From Lantana camara (taxonomy: Eukaryota; Streptophyta; Magnoliopsida; Lamiales; Verbenaceae), in NCBI GenBank assembly GCA_037501455.1, contig CM074864.1, forward strand, positions 32,390,001 through 32,454,000: a stretch of DNA of 64,000 nt, in the 5' to 3' direction. Every line of letters begins with the position of its first letter. Position 1 is the stretch's first letter. Below are positions 46,140 through 58,258 of the stretch, in pieces. The notes under the pieces were generated by a model. The model was not told the DNA's origin. It was given only the letters and a program-made list of their open reading frames with translations, and did no database searches. The translations under genes were made by a program, and so were the position numbers.

Positions 46140-49100
46140 ATGGCAACCAAAAACCCTCTTGTATCGATCCTCGAGTCAAACAAGTTGACTGGTCCCAACT
46201 ATTCTGATTGGCTGAGGAATCTAAAAATCATTTTAGATTCTGAGAAGAGAACTTATGTTCTCTTCGAAGGGGAGCCTAGTCCCGAAGGGGAGGCTCCCAC
46301 TCGGGCCGAGCGGGATGCGATTCAGAAGTGGAAGGATGATAATCTCCAAGCCCGTTGCCTTATGTTGGCTAACATGTCTCCGGACTTGCAAAGACAACAT
46401 GAGACCATGGAATTTGCTTGGGAGATTTACGACCACTTAGAGCAATTTTACCGCCCTCATGAACGTGTTACAAGGTATAACATTTCAAAGGAATTGTTCC
46501 ACTTGAGAATGAGGGAAGGTTCTAGTGTCCATGAGTATGAACTCAAGTTTCTCGCCCTTACTGAGAAACTTGCTTCCATGGACATGCCACTGAAAGATGA
46601 GCTTTCAATGGACCTGTTGCTAGCCTCGCTCCCACCATCATTCAACCCATTTGTCCTGAACTTCAATATGAATCATGCTGGTGCTACTGTAGTTGAGCTG
46701 ATTAGTCAGCTTGTGACTGCTGAAAGCACGATCAAGAAGGACAATAAGGTTTTGATGGTGAATGCTCCATCTTCCTCTTCCGGGCCTTCTAAAGGTAAGG
46801 GCAAGAAAGCCCAAAAGAAGAAGAAGAAACCCCTTAGGCCCACTGGTGGCATTTCGAAGGGGAAGGCCCAAAAGAAGAAGCGTGATCAGAAAGAGGATGT
46901 TTGCTTCCATTGTGGCAAAGCGGGACATTGGAGGAGAAACTGCCCAGAGTACAAGGCTACTCTAAAGAAAGGTATCTTTCTCGTTGAAGTAAATCTTTCT
47001 ATTAATTCTAGTTCTTGGGTACTTGATACCGGTTGTGGGACTCATATCTGTAATGATGTACAGATGCTAAGTGAAGTCCAACAACTCAAAGAAGGAGAAT
47101 GTGTCTTGAAGATCGGCGATGGCTCAAACGTTGAAGCTCGAGCTTTAGGCACAATTAGATTAGATTTAGGTAGTTTTGAGTTAGTATTAAACAAAGTCCT
47201 TTATGTACCGAGCATTATTCGTAATATAATTTCAGTTACAATATTAGATTGTGAAGGTTATGAAACTTATATTAAGAATGGTAAATATTTTATCAAACGG
47301 AACAACTCTTCCGTTCATATCGGTACTCTAAGTAATGGACTTTACCTAACTCAAAATATCAATATTATGAATATACAACGAGAAACAAAGCGTAAGAGAG
47401 ATGACAAAGTTTCAGCTCCCTTATGGCACGCTAGATTAGGACACATTTCCAAGAACAGAATTAGCAAGATAAACACTTTAGGATCATTCTCTGAAAATGA
47501 TCTCAAAGAGTTAACTTCTTGCGAATCCTGTCTCAAAGGAAAAATGTCCAAAGTCCCTTTTAAAGGAACTGTGGAACGTGCCACTAAGGTTTTGGATTTG
47601 ATCCATACTGTTGTTTGTGGACCGCTTAGTGTAAGCACTAGAAACAATCATCAGTACTTCATAACCTTTACTGATGACTTTAGTCGGTATGGTTATGTAT
47701 ACTTAATGAAGTATAAATCTGAAGCTTTTGAGAAATTCTTAGAATTTCAAAAGGAGGTTGAGAACCAAACTGGTGACAAGATCGAAGCACTTCTATCTGA
47801 TCGAGGAGGCGAGTATCTTAGTGAAGAATTCCTTAATCATCTCAAAGATAATGGGATTATCTCTCAGTGGACTCCTCCAGGAACTCTTCAGCTTAATGGA
47901 GTTTCTGAGAGAAGGAATCGAACCTTACTTGATATGGTTCGTTCCATGATGAGCTTCACTGACTTACCACCTTCTTTCTGGGGTTATGCCCTAGAAAGTG
48001 CAACAAAGATTCTGAATCTAGTTCCCTCTAAGTCAGTCCCCAAGACGCCCTATGAAATGTGGCATGGTAAAATCCCTAGTTATTCTTACTTAAGAATTTG
48101 GGGTTGTCCTGCTTACGTGAAGAGGACAGTGGGAGATAAGTTAGAATCTCGTTCTAACTTATGCTACTTTGTAGGTTTTCCTAAGGAATCCATAGGATAC
48201 TATTTCTATGATCAACCTGAGCAAAAGGTGTTTGTTTCCAGAAATGCCACTTTTCTTGAGGAACCGTTCCTTAAAGAAAAGAAAGGCAAGATCATAGAAT
48301 TAGAAGAAGTACAAAATGACCCCACATCACCCACTGAAGAAACGTCCCACTCTGATCAACCACAACCAATCACGAATTTCGATACACACGAAAATCCTCC
48401 TCTAAGGCGTTCTGAACGCACTCCTAGACAGCCGGAGAGATGGTATGGATTCTTCCGTGAAATCTCTCAAAAGGATAATGATCCTTCAACATATGAGGAG
48501 GCACTTTCAGATTCTGACTCTGAACAGTGGATAGAAGCCATGAAATCCGAAATGGATTCCATGAACTCCAACCAAGTTTGGACCTTGGTAGATTTGCCTG
48601 ATGGGGTCAAACCCATAGGTTGCAAATGGATCTTTAAGAGAAAGCTTGGAGTTGATGGAAGCATTGCAGCCTACAAAGCAAGACTGGTTGCAAAAGGATT
48701 CACTCAAAGACCCGGCATGGATTTTGACGAAACCTTTTCACCAGTTGCTATGCAAAAGTCTATTCGGATCATGCTTGCCATTGCTGCATATTATGACTAT
48801 GAGATATGGCAAATGGATGTGAAAACTGCCTTTCTCAATGGTGACATTGACAAAGACATTTATATGGAGCAACCCATAGGTTTCACATTCAGTGGGAGTG
48901 AGCAAAAGGTTTGCAAACTCCAAAGATCAATCTATGGATTGAAACAGGCTTCTAGGAATTGGAACATTCGATTTGATGAATCACTCAAAGCGTTTGGCTT
49001 CATTCAAATTTCGAATGAGTCCTGTGTGTATAGAAAGGAATTGGAGACCTCAGTGCAATTCTTAGTACTTTATGTTGATGACATCCTTCTTATTGGGAAT

Positions 49101-49898
49101 TCGAAGGATGACATGAAAGTGACTAAGTTATGGTTATCGAACCAATTCGAGATGAAAGATCTTGGTGATGCGTCCTATATCCTTGGAATTAAAATCTATA
49201 GAGATAGATCTAGAAGGTTAATAGGACTATCACAGTCGATGTACATTGACAAAGTATTGAAGAGATTCAATATGGAGTCAGCAAAGGTTAAGAACCTTCC
49301 TATGAGTGTAGGAACATGTCTTTCAAAGAAGATGTGTCCTAAGACTAACCTTGAGAAGGAAAGAATGACTCATACACCTTATGCATCAGCAATAGGTAGC
49401 ATAATGTATGTAATGTTATGTACTCGACCGGATGTGGCTTATGCACTTAGTGTAACGAGTCGTTTCCAATCTGACCCTGGAGATGGTCACTGGGCTGCCG
49501 TGAAGAATATTCTTAAGTACTTGAAAAGTACTAAAGATTTATTCTTAGTTTACGGAGGTCAGAAAGATCTTAATGTCGAAGGATACTGCGATGCAAGCTT
49601 TGCATCAGACTTAGATGATTTTAAGTCAATGTCAGGATACATTTTCTGCCTAAACGACGGAGCAGTGAGTTGGAAGAGTTCCAAGCAAACAACCACTACA
49701 GATTCGACCACTGAGGCCGAATACTTAGCTGTAAATGATGCATCTAAGGAAGGTGTTTGGATTAGAAACTTCATTCAAGAGTTGAATGTTGTTCCTAGCA
49801 TGAAAGACCCCATTACTGTGTTTTGTGACAACACTGGGGCGGTTGCTCAAGCAAGAGAACCAAGATCTCACCAACGGACCAAGCACATTATGAGGTAG
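46140..49898 (+). CDS. Copia gag-pol polyprotein, copy 2, uninterrupted 1252 residues
   Basis: Gag 1-254; CCHC knuckle C255, C258, H263, C268; basic linker before it; aspartic protease D296-T-G; HHCC pre-integrase (WHARLGH..CESCLKGK) about 430-480; integrase core about 485-600; RT about 797-1040 with YVDD at 978-981; RNase H with D1151 (GYCDASF) and E1192 (TEAEY). It is the only copy without the codon-315 stop. But the first integrase catalytic Asp is Val491 (HTVVCGP; Asp in copies 1 and 3), while D554 and E590 keep the D-35-E spacing. It also has Leu for Arg at SDRGG-2 and other private changes. The end at TAG 49896 is shared with the other copies. The protein could in principle be translated, but integration should fail. 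Confidence 0.92.
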   Translation: MATKNPLVSILESNKLTGPNYSDWLRNLKIILDSEKRTYVLFEGEPSPEGEAPTRAERDAIQKWKDDNLQARCLMLANMSPDLQRQHETMEFAWEIYDHLEQFYRPHERVTRYNISKELFHLRMREGSSVHEYELKFLALTEKLASMDMPLKDELSMDLLLASLPPSFNPFVLNFNMNHAGATVVELISQLVTAESTIKKDNKVLMVNAPSSSSGPSKGKGKKAQKKKKKPLRPTGGISKGKAQKKKRDQKEDVCFHCGKAGHWRRNCPEYKATLKKGIFLVEVNLSINSSSWVLDTGCGTHICNDVQMLSEVQQLKEGECVLKIGDGSNVEARALGTIRLDLGSFELVLNKVLYVPSIIRNIISVTILDCEGYETYIKNGKYFIKRNNSSVHIGTLSNGLYLTQNINIMNIQRETKRKRDDKVSAPLWHARLGHISKNRISKINTLGSFSENDLKELTSCESCLKGKMSKVPFKGTVERATKVLDLIHTVVCGPLSVSTRNNHQYFITFTDDFSRYGYVYLMKYKSEAFEKFLEFQKEVENQTGDKIEALLSDRGGEYLSEEFLNHLKDNGIISQWTPPGTLQLNGVSERRNRTLLDMVRSMMSFTDLPPSFWGYALESATKILNLVPSKSVPKTPYEMWHGKIPSYSYLRIWGCPAYVKRTVGDKLESRSNLCYFVGFPKESIGYYFYDQPEQKVFVSRNATFLEEPFLKEKKGKIIELEEVQNDPTSPTEETSHSDQPQPITNFDTHENPPLRRSERTPRQPERWYGFFREISQKDNDPSTYEEALSDSDSEQWIEAMKSEMDSMNSNQVWTLVDLPDGVKPIGCKWIFKRKLGVDGSIAAYKARLVAKGFTQRPGMDFDETFSPVAMQKSIRIMLAIAAYYDYEIWQMDVKTAFLNGDIDKDIYMEQPIGFTFSGSEQKVCKLQRSIYGLKQASRNWNIRFDESLKAFGFIQISNESCVYRKELETSVQFLVLYVDDILLIGNSKDDMKVTKLWLSNQFEMKDLGDASYILGIKIYRDRSRRLIGLSQSMYIDKVLKRFNMESAKVKNLPMSVGTCLSKKMCPKTNLEKERMTHTPYASAIGSIMYVMLCTRPDVAYALSVTSRFQSDPGDGHWAAVKNILKYLKSTKDLFLVYGGQKDLNVEGYCDASFASDLDDFKSMSGYIFCLNDGAVSWKSSKQTTTTDSTTEAEYLAVNDASKEGVWIRNFIQELNVVPSMKDPITVFCDNTGAVAQAREPRSHQRTKHIMR

Positions 49899-50076
49899 TA
49901 TCACCTAATCCGTGATATTATCAAAAGAGGAGATGTGCTAATTGAGAGGGTCACATCAGCAGAGAACGTGACAGATCCACTTACTAAACCCCTTAGTCGA
50001 GAAGCTTTCCAAGGTCATCTTCAGAAGATGGGACTTAGAGTAGCTTTAGAATGGCTTTGACGGGCAAGTGGGAGAT

Positions 50077-52010
50077 TGTTAGGAATAGTGCCCTAGAAAG
50101 CCGATTGTATATCCGCTTTGTGCTTTTCCTTATTGTAATCACAGACAATCTTTGAATGAAATAACGAATTGAGGCAACACTTCTTTATATGCTCTTGTTT
50201 GGTATGTATTTACTTTAGCTGTGCATGTATGAGAACTCCCCTAATCCTGATGACTTTAGGACTCTACCATTTAGGTGAAATGCTTCATGAAACGAGCCCT
50301 ATATCACATAAGTCATGATTAGTAAAATACTCCAAGCCGACAGTGGGAGTGTCAACCTGACTCCTCTAAGGCTTGCTTGTGGGATCACGCCCTTAAGAAG
50401 GGCCACCTTGTTTCATGGAGGTGCAAAGTGTATGGTTGATACGTGCGTGATACATGAGGGTGCTTACTTTAATAAGTAAGTTCACTGAGGTGCCCCGTGT
50501 GAGAAGATTCCTAAATGGGAAAGGAAGTTTCTATTTCAGGAAATGGAAACTTCCAGATTAGGAAATATCTCACGAGTCATTGATATGATTAATTGATCCT
50601 TAGACTTGAGGTTCCTTGTCACTTTATGAGTTAACTCTGTAGTCTTTGGTATAAGCTTTAAAGGGTGTCGCCTTAGACAACTGATTCAAGGCTTATGCTG
50701 GGGCTGCACAAGTGACTCATGAAAGTGAATGATAATCAAGAAAGGACCTACACTTGCATTTGCAAGGTGATCTCTTATTGTGTAAGTCATTCATATGCCA
50801 TATGGAGTCCTTGGCCAAGGCAGTAGATCAAGACATCAAGAAAAGGGTTTCTTGGATTGAGATCAAATGGATATGAAATGCACTTAGCTTTAAGACCAGA
50901 TTATTAGGGTTCTGATTATTCCCTTGCCCTAGATCTTGGTTGAGAGATAGTAAGTAGGAGGATTGTATCTCACATGAATCAATGACTTAAAGGTTCTGTC
51001 GAATCCGAACATTCCAATTCAGCTAGGGGTTAAATACCTGTTGCTAGACTATGGTCGTTTAATCTGTGGACTGATTAATTAATTAGTGAATTAATTAATT
51101 AGGGTCACTGCTAATTGAATTGAGAACCTAGAGGGTCACACACAACAACTTGGTTACATGAGTTGAGGCTTGAAAATGATTAAACGAGTTAATCGGGCCA
51201 AGAGGGTTCCACACGTGTGAAGTCACACGTGTGGCTCACGTGAGTGACACGTGTCACTGTGACACGTGTCACACACGTGTGTATATATATATATATTATA
51301 TATATTAAATAATTAATTTGTTAATTATTTAATAGACTTTGGTTTAATTTTGAATTAAAAAGAAAGTCTAATTTTGGAGAAAATAATCTAGTTAATTAAT
51401 TATGAATTAATTAATTAGATTAAAATAAGTTATTTATTTTATAATAAATAAAGTATAAAATGATCCAAAAATAGTTTGGATATTTTTAGCTCTCTTAAAA
51501 GTTGACTTGAATTAGAATTCAAAGTCAAAGTTGGAAAATACTTGATGATCAAGTAATAGGAGAGAGGGACCAAAATCCTAGCCCATAAAGGACTAGGAAT
51601 TTCGGCACTCCCCTCTCTATAAATAGGGGAGCTCGAGCTCCTTATGGAGCTAATTGACAATTCTTGGTTCATGTGTTGAACACCTTTCTTTCTCCAAGAT
51701 TAAATTAAACCCTAGGTTAAGCCTATACACTAACTAAAGAACTAGCATCCTTACTAGTTAGATTGTGATCAAGTTGGTGGACTTTCTCTAGAGACTTCAA
51801 GTTAGAAGTTTGAAGTTTCGAGCTTTACCAAGGTGAGGGGATCAAGCCGCGAGAAGAGCGTTCTTGGGTGGCTTGAAACGCTTCAAGAAAGAACAAAAGA
51901 AAAGTAATTTTTCTATCTTTACAAATTTGGTTACACGATTGCGAGTTCAAGGTCCTTTTGTTGGGAAATTTTTTTAAATTCCGCTGCTTTCTGATTCGTG
52001 TTTTCCAACA
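50077..52010 (+). repeat. Copia LTR3, 1934 bp
   Basis: The 5' half has the LTR1-type AATAGTGCCC and CTTCTTTATATGC; the 3' half is LTR2-type (GAAGTTTCGAG). G-box cluster at 51212-51279, TATA at 51618. It starts exactly 8182 bp after LTR2. Confidence 0.95.
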
Positions 52011-52012
52011 AG

Positions 52013-52025
52013 TGGTATCAGAGCC
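52013..52025 (+). other. Primer binding site, copia body 3
   Basis: TGGTATCAGAGCC, two bases after LTR3. Confidence 0.93.
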
Positions 52026-52470
52026 ACCTCGTTAATCGTGTTTCTAATTCGTCTCAATTATTCTGAATTTGGTAGAAATTCTTAGGCTTAGATGCGAATT
52101 AGGTATTCATGAGTTCTTTTAGAAAGCCTGAAATACGAAACTGTAATTTTTCCTGAATTTCTGAAACTGTTTTCTTAAATTGTGATTTTGAAAACCGTTT
52201 TGATTGAAATATGTTTAAATCGAATTTTAATTTTTGGATTGAACCGGGTTTTCGAAAAACCCAGAAATACGAAACGAACACGAAAAGCAACGAGCCTAGG
52301 CGTGCTAGCACGTCGCACGCCCAGGCCCATCGCCGCCGCCCAGCTCCTCCCTCAACAGCGCGGGAGCCGTCCCGGGCACGCCTAGGCGCGCCCGCCCAGT
52401 CCGTCCCGCAACCGCGCGGGACGCCTGCTCAGCCCGCCTAGTCGCGGCGGGCGCTGCTGCGCGGGGGGCT

Positions 52471-52569
52471 CGCATGATGCACGCCCAGCGTGCGCACGCG
52501 AGCGGCAACTGTCGCGCGTTGTGCGCGCTAGTTGCCGCTCGCGTGCGCACGCTGGGCGTGCATCATGCG
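52471..52569. repeat. GC-rich inverted repeat in the leader of body 3
   Basis: Same 40-bp arms as in body 2, at 52471-52510 and 52530-52569, exactly 8182 bp downstream. The loop differs by one base (TGTTG versus TGCTG region). Confidence 0.9.
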
Positions 52570-54321
52570 CGCGCTGCTGCGCGACGGTGCCTCGCGCGGC
52601 TAGGCCCCTTTTCGGGCCCATTTTCGTGTTTCGTGTTTTTGTGTTTTCGGTCCGTAAAATCCTGATTTCAATTTTATTTTAATTTTATCTTTTAAAATCA
52701 GTTTTGCTAAAATAAAATTATTTTAAAAATTTTGATTAAATTGGGATTTTTGAGAAATTAAGCGATTTAAATTTTGGAAAAATTACAATCTTTATTTTCT
52801 GAAAATATTGAAAGAATAAAATTATTAATTTTGGAAATTAATTGGAATTTTATTGGTTTATTGTTTTTCGGGTTTTATTGAAAAGGCTCTTGAACAAGAA
52901 TTGCATCTAAGTCGTGTTTTAAGTCATTAGGACTTGAAACGAGAATTTTAATTTATTGGCTAAATTTAAATTCTCGCAAAAGCATGTTAGGTGATCATGG
53001 GTTTAGATCTATGTATGGTTTTAATTTATGCACATGGATGGTTTAAATTGGGGTTGGAGCCCTATAGTTGCGTTTTTTCAATTGAGGTTGGAGCCTCACT
53101 TATGTGCGTACTGTTATGTGATTTATTATGTGGCTTTCCATATTACTGTTTTTGAGGCCGGGGTATGCCCCGTGTAATTGTCTAAGGCCAATATGAAGAT
53201 TGAGCCTTATTACTTTATGTCTTTTTCTTTTTATTGTAATTTGAGAGTAGAGATAGGTGGTGAGGTTTTATTTTCATTTTGGAGACAATGCACCCATGGA
53301 GTAAGATGGACCACATTCAAGTAACAAGGAGGCCATAAGTGAAGACCCCTCAAAATGTAAGGGAGGGGAATCTCAATTGTTAAATGTAATAGAGATAGGG
53401 CTCGTATTTTGTTACCGCTTTCCCTTATATAATTTAAACTGTTTATGTGGCATGTATGTTAGAACTTGTGATTGTGGAGTGGCTCCCACATATCACGCAT
53501 AAGATAGGTAGAACCCATGATCATTACATGTTAGTATCATGCTAGGACATGTTATCTGTTTATGTGCTTGTTTGAAATGCATTTGAGTGTACTTGTATTA
53601 ATCAAGACTAATAAAATTGGATAACATATATGTTGGTGAGGTCGAACCGGACAACTCTCCGGTTGATTCGAAAATTCCCATTAAATATTAAGCTAATTTC
53701 GAACAAATAGGTGTTTAATTCGAGATGCAAATTTTGAATTAAATTCCTAGCATTCCATCAATAGGTTTTAAGTTTAGTACGTAAAGCTAGTTATTGTCCG
53801 CGAGTCGTGGGATAGCTAGTGGAACTTATTAGTTCTTAGTTACCTAATTAATCATTTTAAATGATCAATATTTCGTGGTCAATTTTAGCAAGGGCGATGT
53901 CCGCGAGTCGTGGGTCGTTCGAACTAAGTTTTGGTCATGATCTTATGATTGATGGGTCTAGCTTAACGCCTAAGTAAATATGGATGTCGCACGAGTCGTG
54001 GGTCCATATTGAAAGATAGGTGATGCAAAAACAATTACTAAGAGTTCTAAAGGTGTTAGAATTGGTAAGTTGTACCTACCTAGGGTTCTTACTTAGAATG
54101 TCCGTGAGTCGTGGGTTCGAGGTAAAATGCCTAGGATCTTAGTACCCATTGGGAAACGTGTTCCTCTTAGATCTTTGGGAATTCTAGATCTTTGAAAAAC
54201 AGTGGGAGCTACATTAGATTAAAGACCTTATCTTTTGTATATCGTTATAATTCAGCATGCTCACTAGTTCTCTGTTTTACCATTTAGGTCTTAGATTCTG
54301 TGATTCTCTACGTGTTTTGAA
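52570..54321 (+). other. Rest of the untranslated leader of copia body 3
   Basis: Near-identical to the body 2 leader with scattered single-base changes. No gene. Confidence 0.8.
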
Positions 54322-57300
54322 ATGGCAACCAAAAACCCTCTTGTATCGATCCTCGAGTCAAACAAGTTGACTGGTCCCAACTATTCTGATTGGCTGAGGA
54401 ATCTAAAAATCATTTTAGATTCTGAGAAGAGAACTTATGTTCTCTTCGAAGGGGAGCCTAGTCCCGAAGGGGAGGCTCCCACTCGGGCCGAGCGGGATGC
54501 GATTCAGAAGTGGAAGGATGATAATCTCCAAGCCCGTTGCCTTATGTTGGCTAACATGTCTCCGGACTTGCAAAGACAACATGAGACCATGGAATTTGCT
54601 TGGGAGATTTACGACCACTTAGAGCAACTTTACCGCCCTCATGAACGTGTTACAAGGTATAACATTTCAAAGGAATTGTTCCACTTGAGAATGAGGGAAG
54701 GTTCTAGTGTCCATGAGTATGAACTCAAGTTTCTCGCCCTTACTGAGAAACTTGCTTCCACGGACATGCCACTGAAAGATGAGCTTTCAATGGACCTGTT
54801 GCTAGCCTCGCTCCCACCATCATTCAACCCATTTGTCCTTAACTTCAATATGAATCATGCTGGTGCTACTGTAGTTGAACTGATTAGTCAGCTTGTGACT
54901 GCTGAAAGCACGATCAAGAAGGACAATAAGGTTTTGATGGTGAATGCTCCATCTTCCTCTTCCGGGCCTTCTAAAGGTAAGGGCAAGAAAGCCCAAAAGA
55001 AGAAGAAGAAACCCCTTAGGCCCACTGGTGGCATTTCGAAGGGGAAGGCCCAAAAGAAGAAGCGTGATCAGAAAGAGGATGTTTGCTTCCATTGTGGCAA
55101 AGCGGGACATTGGAGGAGAAACTGCCCAGAGTACAAGGCTACTCTAAAGAAAGGTATCTTTCTCGTTGAAGTAAATCTTTCTATTAATTCTAGTTCTTGG
55201 GTACTTGATACCGGTTGTGGGACTCATATCTGTAATGATGTACAGATGCTAAGTGAAGTCCAATAACTCAAAGAAGGAGAATGTGTCTTGAAGATCGGCG
55301 ATGGCTCAAACGTTGAAGCTCGAGCTTTAGGCACAATTAGATTAGATTTAGGTAGTTTTGAGTTAGTATTAAACAAAGTCCTTTATGTACCGAGCATTAT
55401 TCGTAATATAATTTCAGTTCCAATATTAGATTGTGAAGGTTATGAAACTTATATTAAGAATGGTAAATATTTTATCAAACGGAACAACTCTTCCGTTCAT
55501 ATCGGTACTCTAAGTAATGGACTTTACCTAACTCAAAATATCAATATTATGAATATACAACGAGAAACAAAGCGTAAGAGAGATGACAAAGTTTCAGCTC
55601 CCTTATGGCACGCTAGATTAGGACACATTTCCAAGAACAGAATTAGCAAGATAAACACTTTAGGATCATTCTCTGAAAATGATCTCAAAGAGTTACCTTC
55701 TTGCGAATCCTGTCTCAAAGGAAAAATGTCCAAAGTCCCTTTTAAAGGAACTGTGGAACGTGCCACTAAGGTTTTGGATTTGATCCATACTGATGTTTGT
55801 GGACCGCTTATTGTAAGCACTATAAACAATCATCAGCACTTCATAACCTTTACTGATGACTTTAGTCGGTATGGTTATGTATACTTAATGAAATATAAAT
55901 CTGAAGCTTTTGAGAAATTCTTAGAATTTCAAAAGGAGGTTGAGAACCAAACTGGTGACAAGATCAAAGCACTTCGATCTGATCGAGGAGGCGAGTATCT
56001 TAGTGAAGAATTCCTTAATCATCTCAAAGATAATGGGATTATCTCTCAGTGGACTCCTCCGGGAACTCTTCAGCTTAATGGAGTTTCTGAGAGAAGGAAT
56101 CGAACCTTACTTGATATGGTTCGTTCCATGATGAGTTTCACTGACTTACCACCTTCTTTCTGGGGTTATGCCCTAGAAAGTGCAACAAAGATTCTGAATC
56201 TAGTTCCCTCTAAGTCAGTCCCCAAGACGCCCTATGAAATGTGGCATGGTAAAATCCCTAGTTATTCTTACTTAAGAATTTGGGGTTGTCCTGCTTACGT
56301 GAAGAGGACAGTGGGAGATAAGTTAGAATCTCGTTCTAACTTATGCTACTTTGTAGGTTTTCCTAAGGAATCCATAGGATACTATTTCTATGATCAACCT
56401 GAGCAAAAGGTGTTTGTTTCCAGAAATGCCACTTTTCTTGAGGAACCGTTCCTTAAAGAAAAGAAAGGCAAGATCGTAGAATTAGAAGAAGTACAAAATG
56501 ACCCCACATCACCTACTGAAGAAACGTCCCACTCTGATCAACCACAACCAATCACGAATTTCGATACACACGAAAATCCTCCTCTAAGGCGTTCTGAACG
56601 CACTCCTAGACAGCCGGAGAGATGGTATGGATTCTTCCGTGAAATCTCTCAAAAGGATAATGATCCTTCAACATATGAGGAGGCACTTTCAGATTCTGAC
56701 TCTGAACAGTGGATAGAAGCCATGAAATCCGAAATGGATTCCATGAACTCCAACCAAGTTTGGACCTTGGTAGATTTGCCTGATGGGGTCAAACCCATAG
56801 GTTGCAAATGGATCTTTAAGAGAAAGCTTGGAGTTGATGGAAGCATTGCAGCCTACAAAGCAAGACTGGTTGCAAAAGGATTCACTCAAAGACCCGGCAT
56901 GGATTTTGACGAAACCTTTTCACCAGTTGCTATGCAAAAGTCTATTCGGATCATGCTTGCCATTGCTGCATATTATGACTATGAGATATGGCAAATGGAT
57001 GTGAAAACTGCCTTTCTCAATGGTGACATTGACAAAGACATTTATATGGAGCAACCCATAGGTTTCACATTCAGTGGGAGTGAGCAAAAGGTTTGCAAAC
57101 TCCAAAGATCAATCTATGGATTGAAACAGGCTTCTAGGAATTGGAACATTCGATTTGATGAATCACTCAAAGCGTTTGGCTTCATTCAAATTTCGAATGA
57201 GTCCTGTGTGTATAGAAAGGAATTGGAGACCTCAGTGCAATTCTTAGTACTTTATGTTGATGACATCCTTCTTATTGGGAATTCGAAGGATGACATGAAA

Positions 57301-58080
57301 GTGACTAAGTTATGGTTATCGAACCAATTCGAGATGAAAGATCTTGGTGATGCGTCCTATATCCTTGGAATTAAAATCTATAGAGATAGATCTAGAAGGT
57401 TAATAGGACTATCACAGTCGATGTACATTGACAAAGTATTGAAGAGATTCAATATGGAGTCAGCAAAGGTTAAGAACCTTCCTGTGAGTGTAGGAATATG
57501 TCTTTCAAAGAAGATGTGTCCTAAGACTAACCTTGAGAAGGAAAGAATGACTCATACACCTTATGCATCAGCAATAGGTAGCATAATGTATGCAATGTTA
57601 TGTACTCGACCGGATGTGGCTTATGCACTTAGTGTAACGAGTCGTTTCCAATCTGACCCTGGAGATGGTCACTGGGCTGCCGTGAAGAATATTCTTAAGT
57701 ACTTGAAAAGTACTAAAGATTTATTCTTAGTTTACGGAGGTCAGAAAGATCTTAATATCGAAGGATACTGCGATGCAAGCTTTGCATCAGACTTAGATGA
57801 TTTTAAGTCAATGTCAGGATACATTTTCTGCCTAAACGGCGGAGCAGTGAGTTGGAAGAGTTCCAAGCAAACAACCACTGCAGATTCGACCACTGAGGCC
57901 GAATACTTAGCTGCAAATGATGCATCTAAGGAAGGTGTTTGGATTAGAAACTTCATTCAAGAGTTGAATGTTGTTCCTAGCATGAAAGACCCCATTACTG
58001 TGTTTTGTGACAACACTGGGGCGGTTGCTCAAGCAAGAGAACCAAGATCTCACCAACGGACCAAGCACATTATGAGGTAG
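54322..58080 (+). pseudogene. Copia gag-pol polyprotein, copy 3 (nonsense at codon 315), mosaic
   Basis: Same domains and length as copy 1. Gag variants match copy 2 (RDAIQKW, YELKFLAL, LASLPPSF, VVELISQ, AEST), but the TAA at 55264-55266 (codon 315) and the pol variants (integrase HTDVCGP, NGGAVSW, TADST, IEGYC) match copy 1. The switch point lies between about 54906 and 55264. Catalytic D,D,E of integrase, YVDD and RNase H residues are present. It ends at the shared TAG 58078; beyond that, a further private stop (GCATAG, about 58143) interrupts the remaining open frame. Confidence 0.92.
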
Positions 58081-58258
58081 TATCACCTAATCCGTGATAT
58101 TATCAAAAGAGGAGATGTGCTAATTGAGAGGGTCACATCAGCATAGAACGTGACCGATCCACTTACTAAACCCCTTAGTCGAGAAGCTTTCCAAGGTCAT
58201 CTTCAGAAGATGGGACTTAGAGTAGCTTTAGAATGGCTTTGATGGGCAAGTGGGAGAT

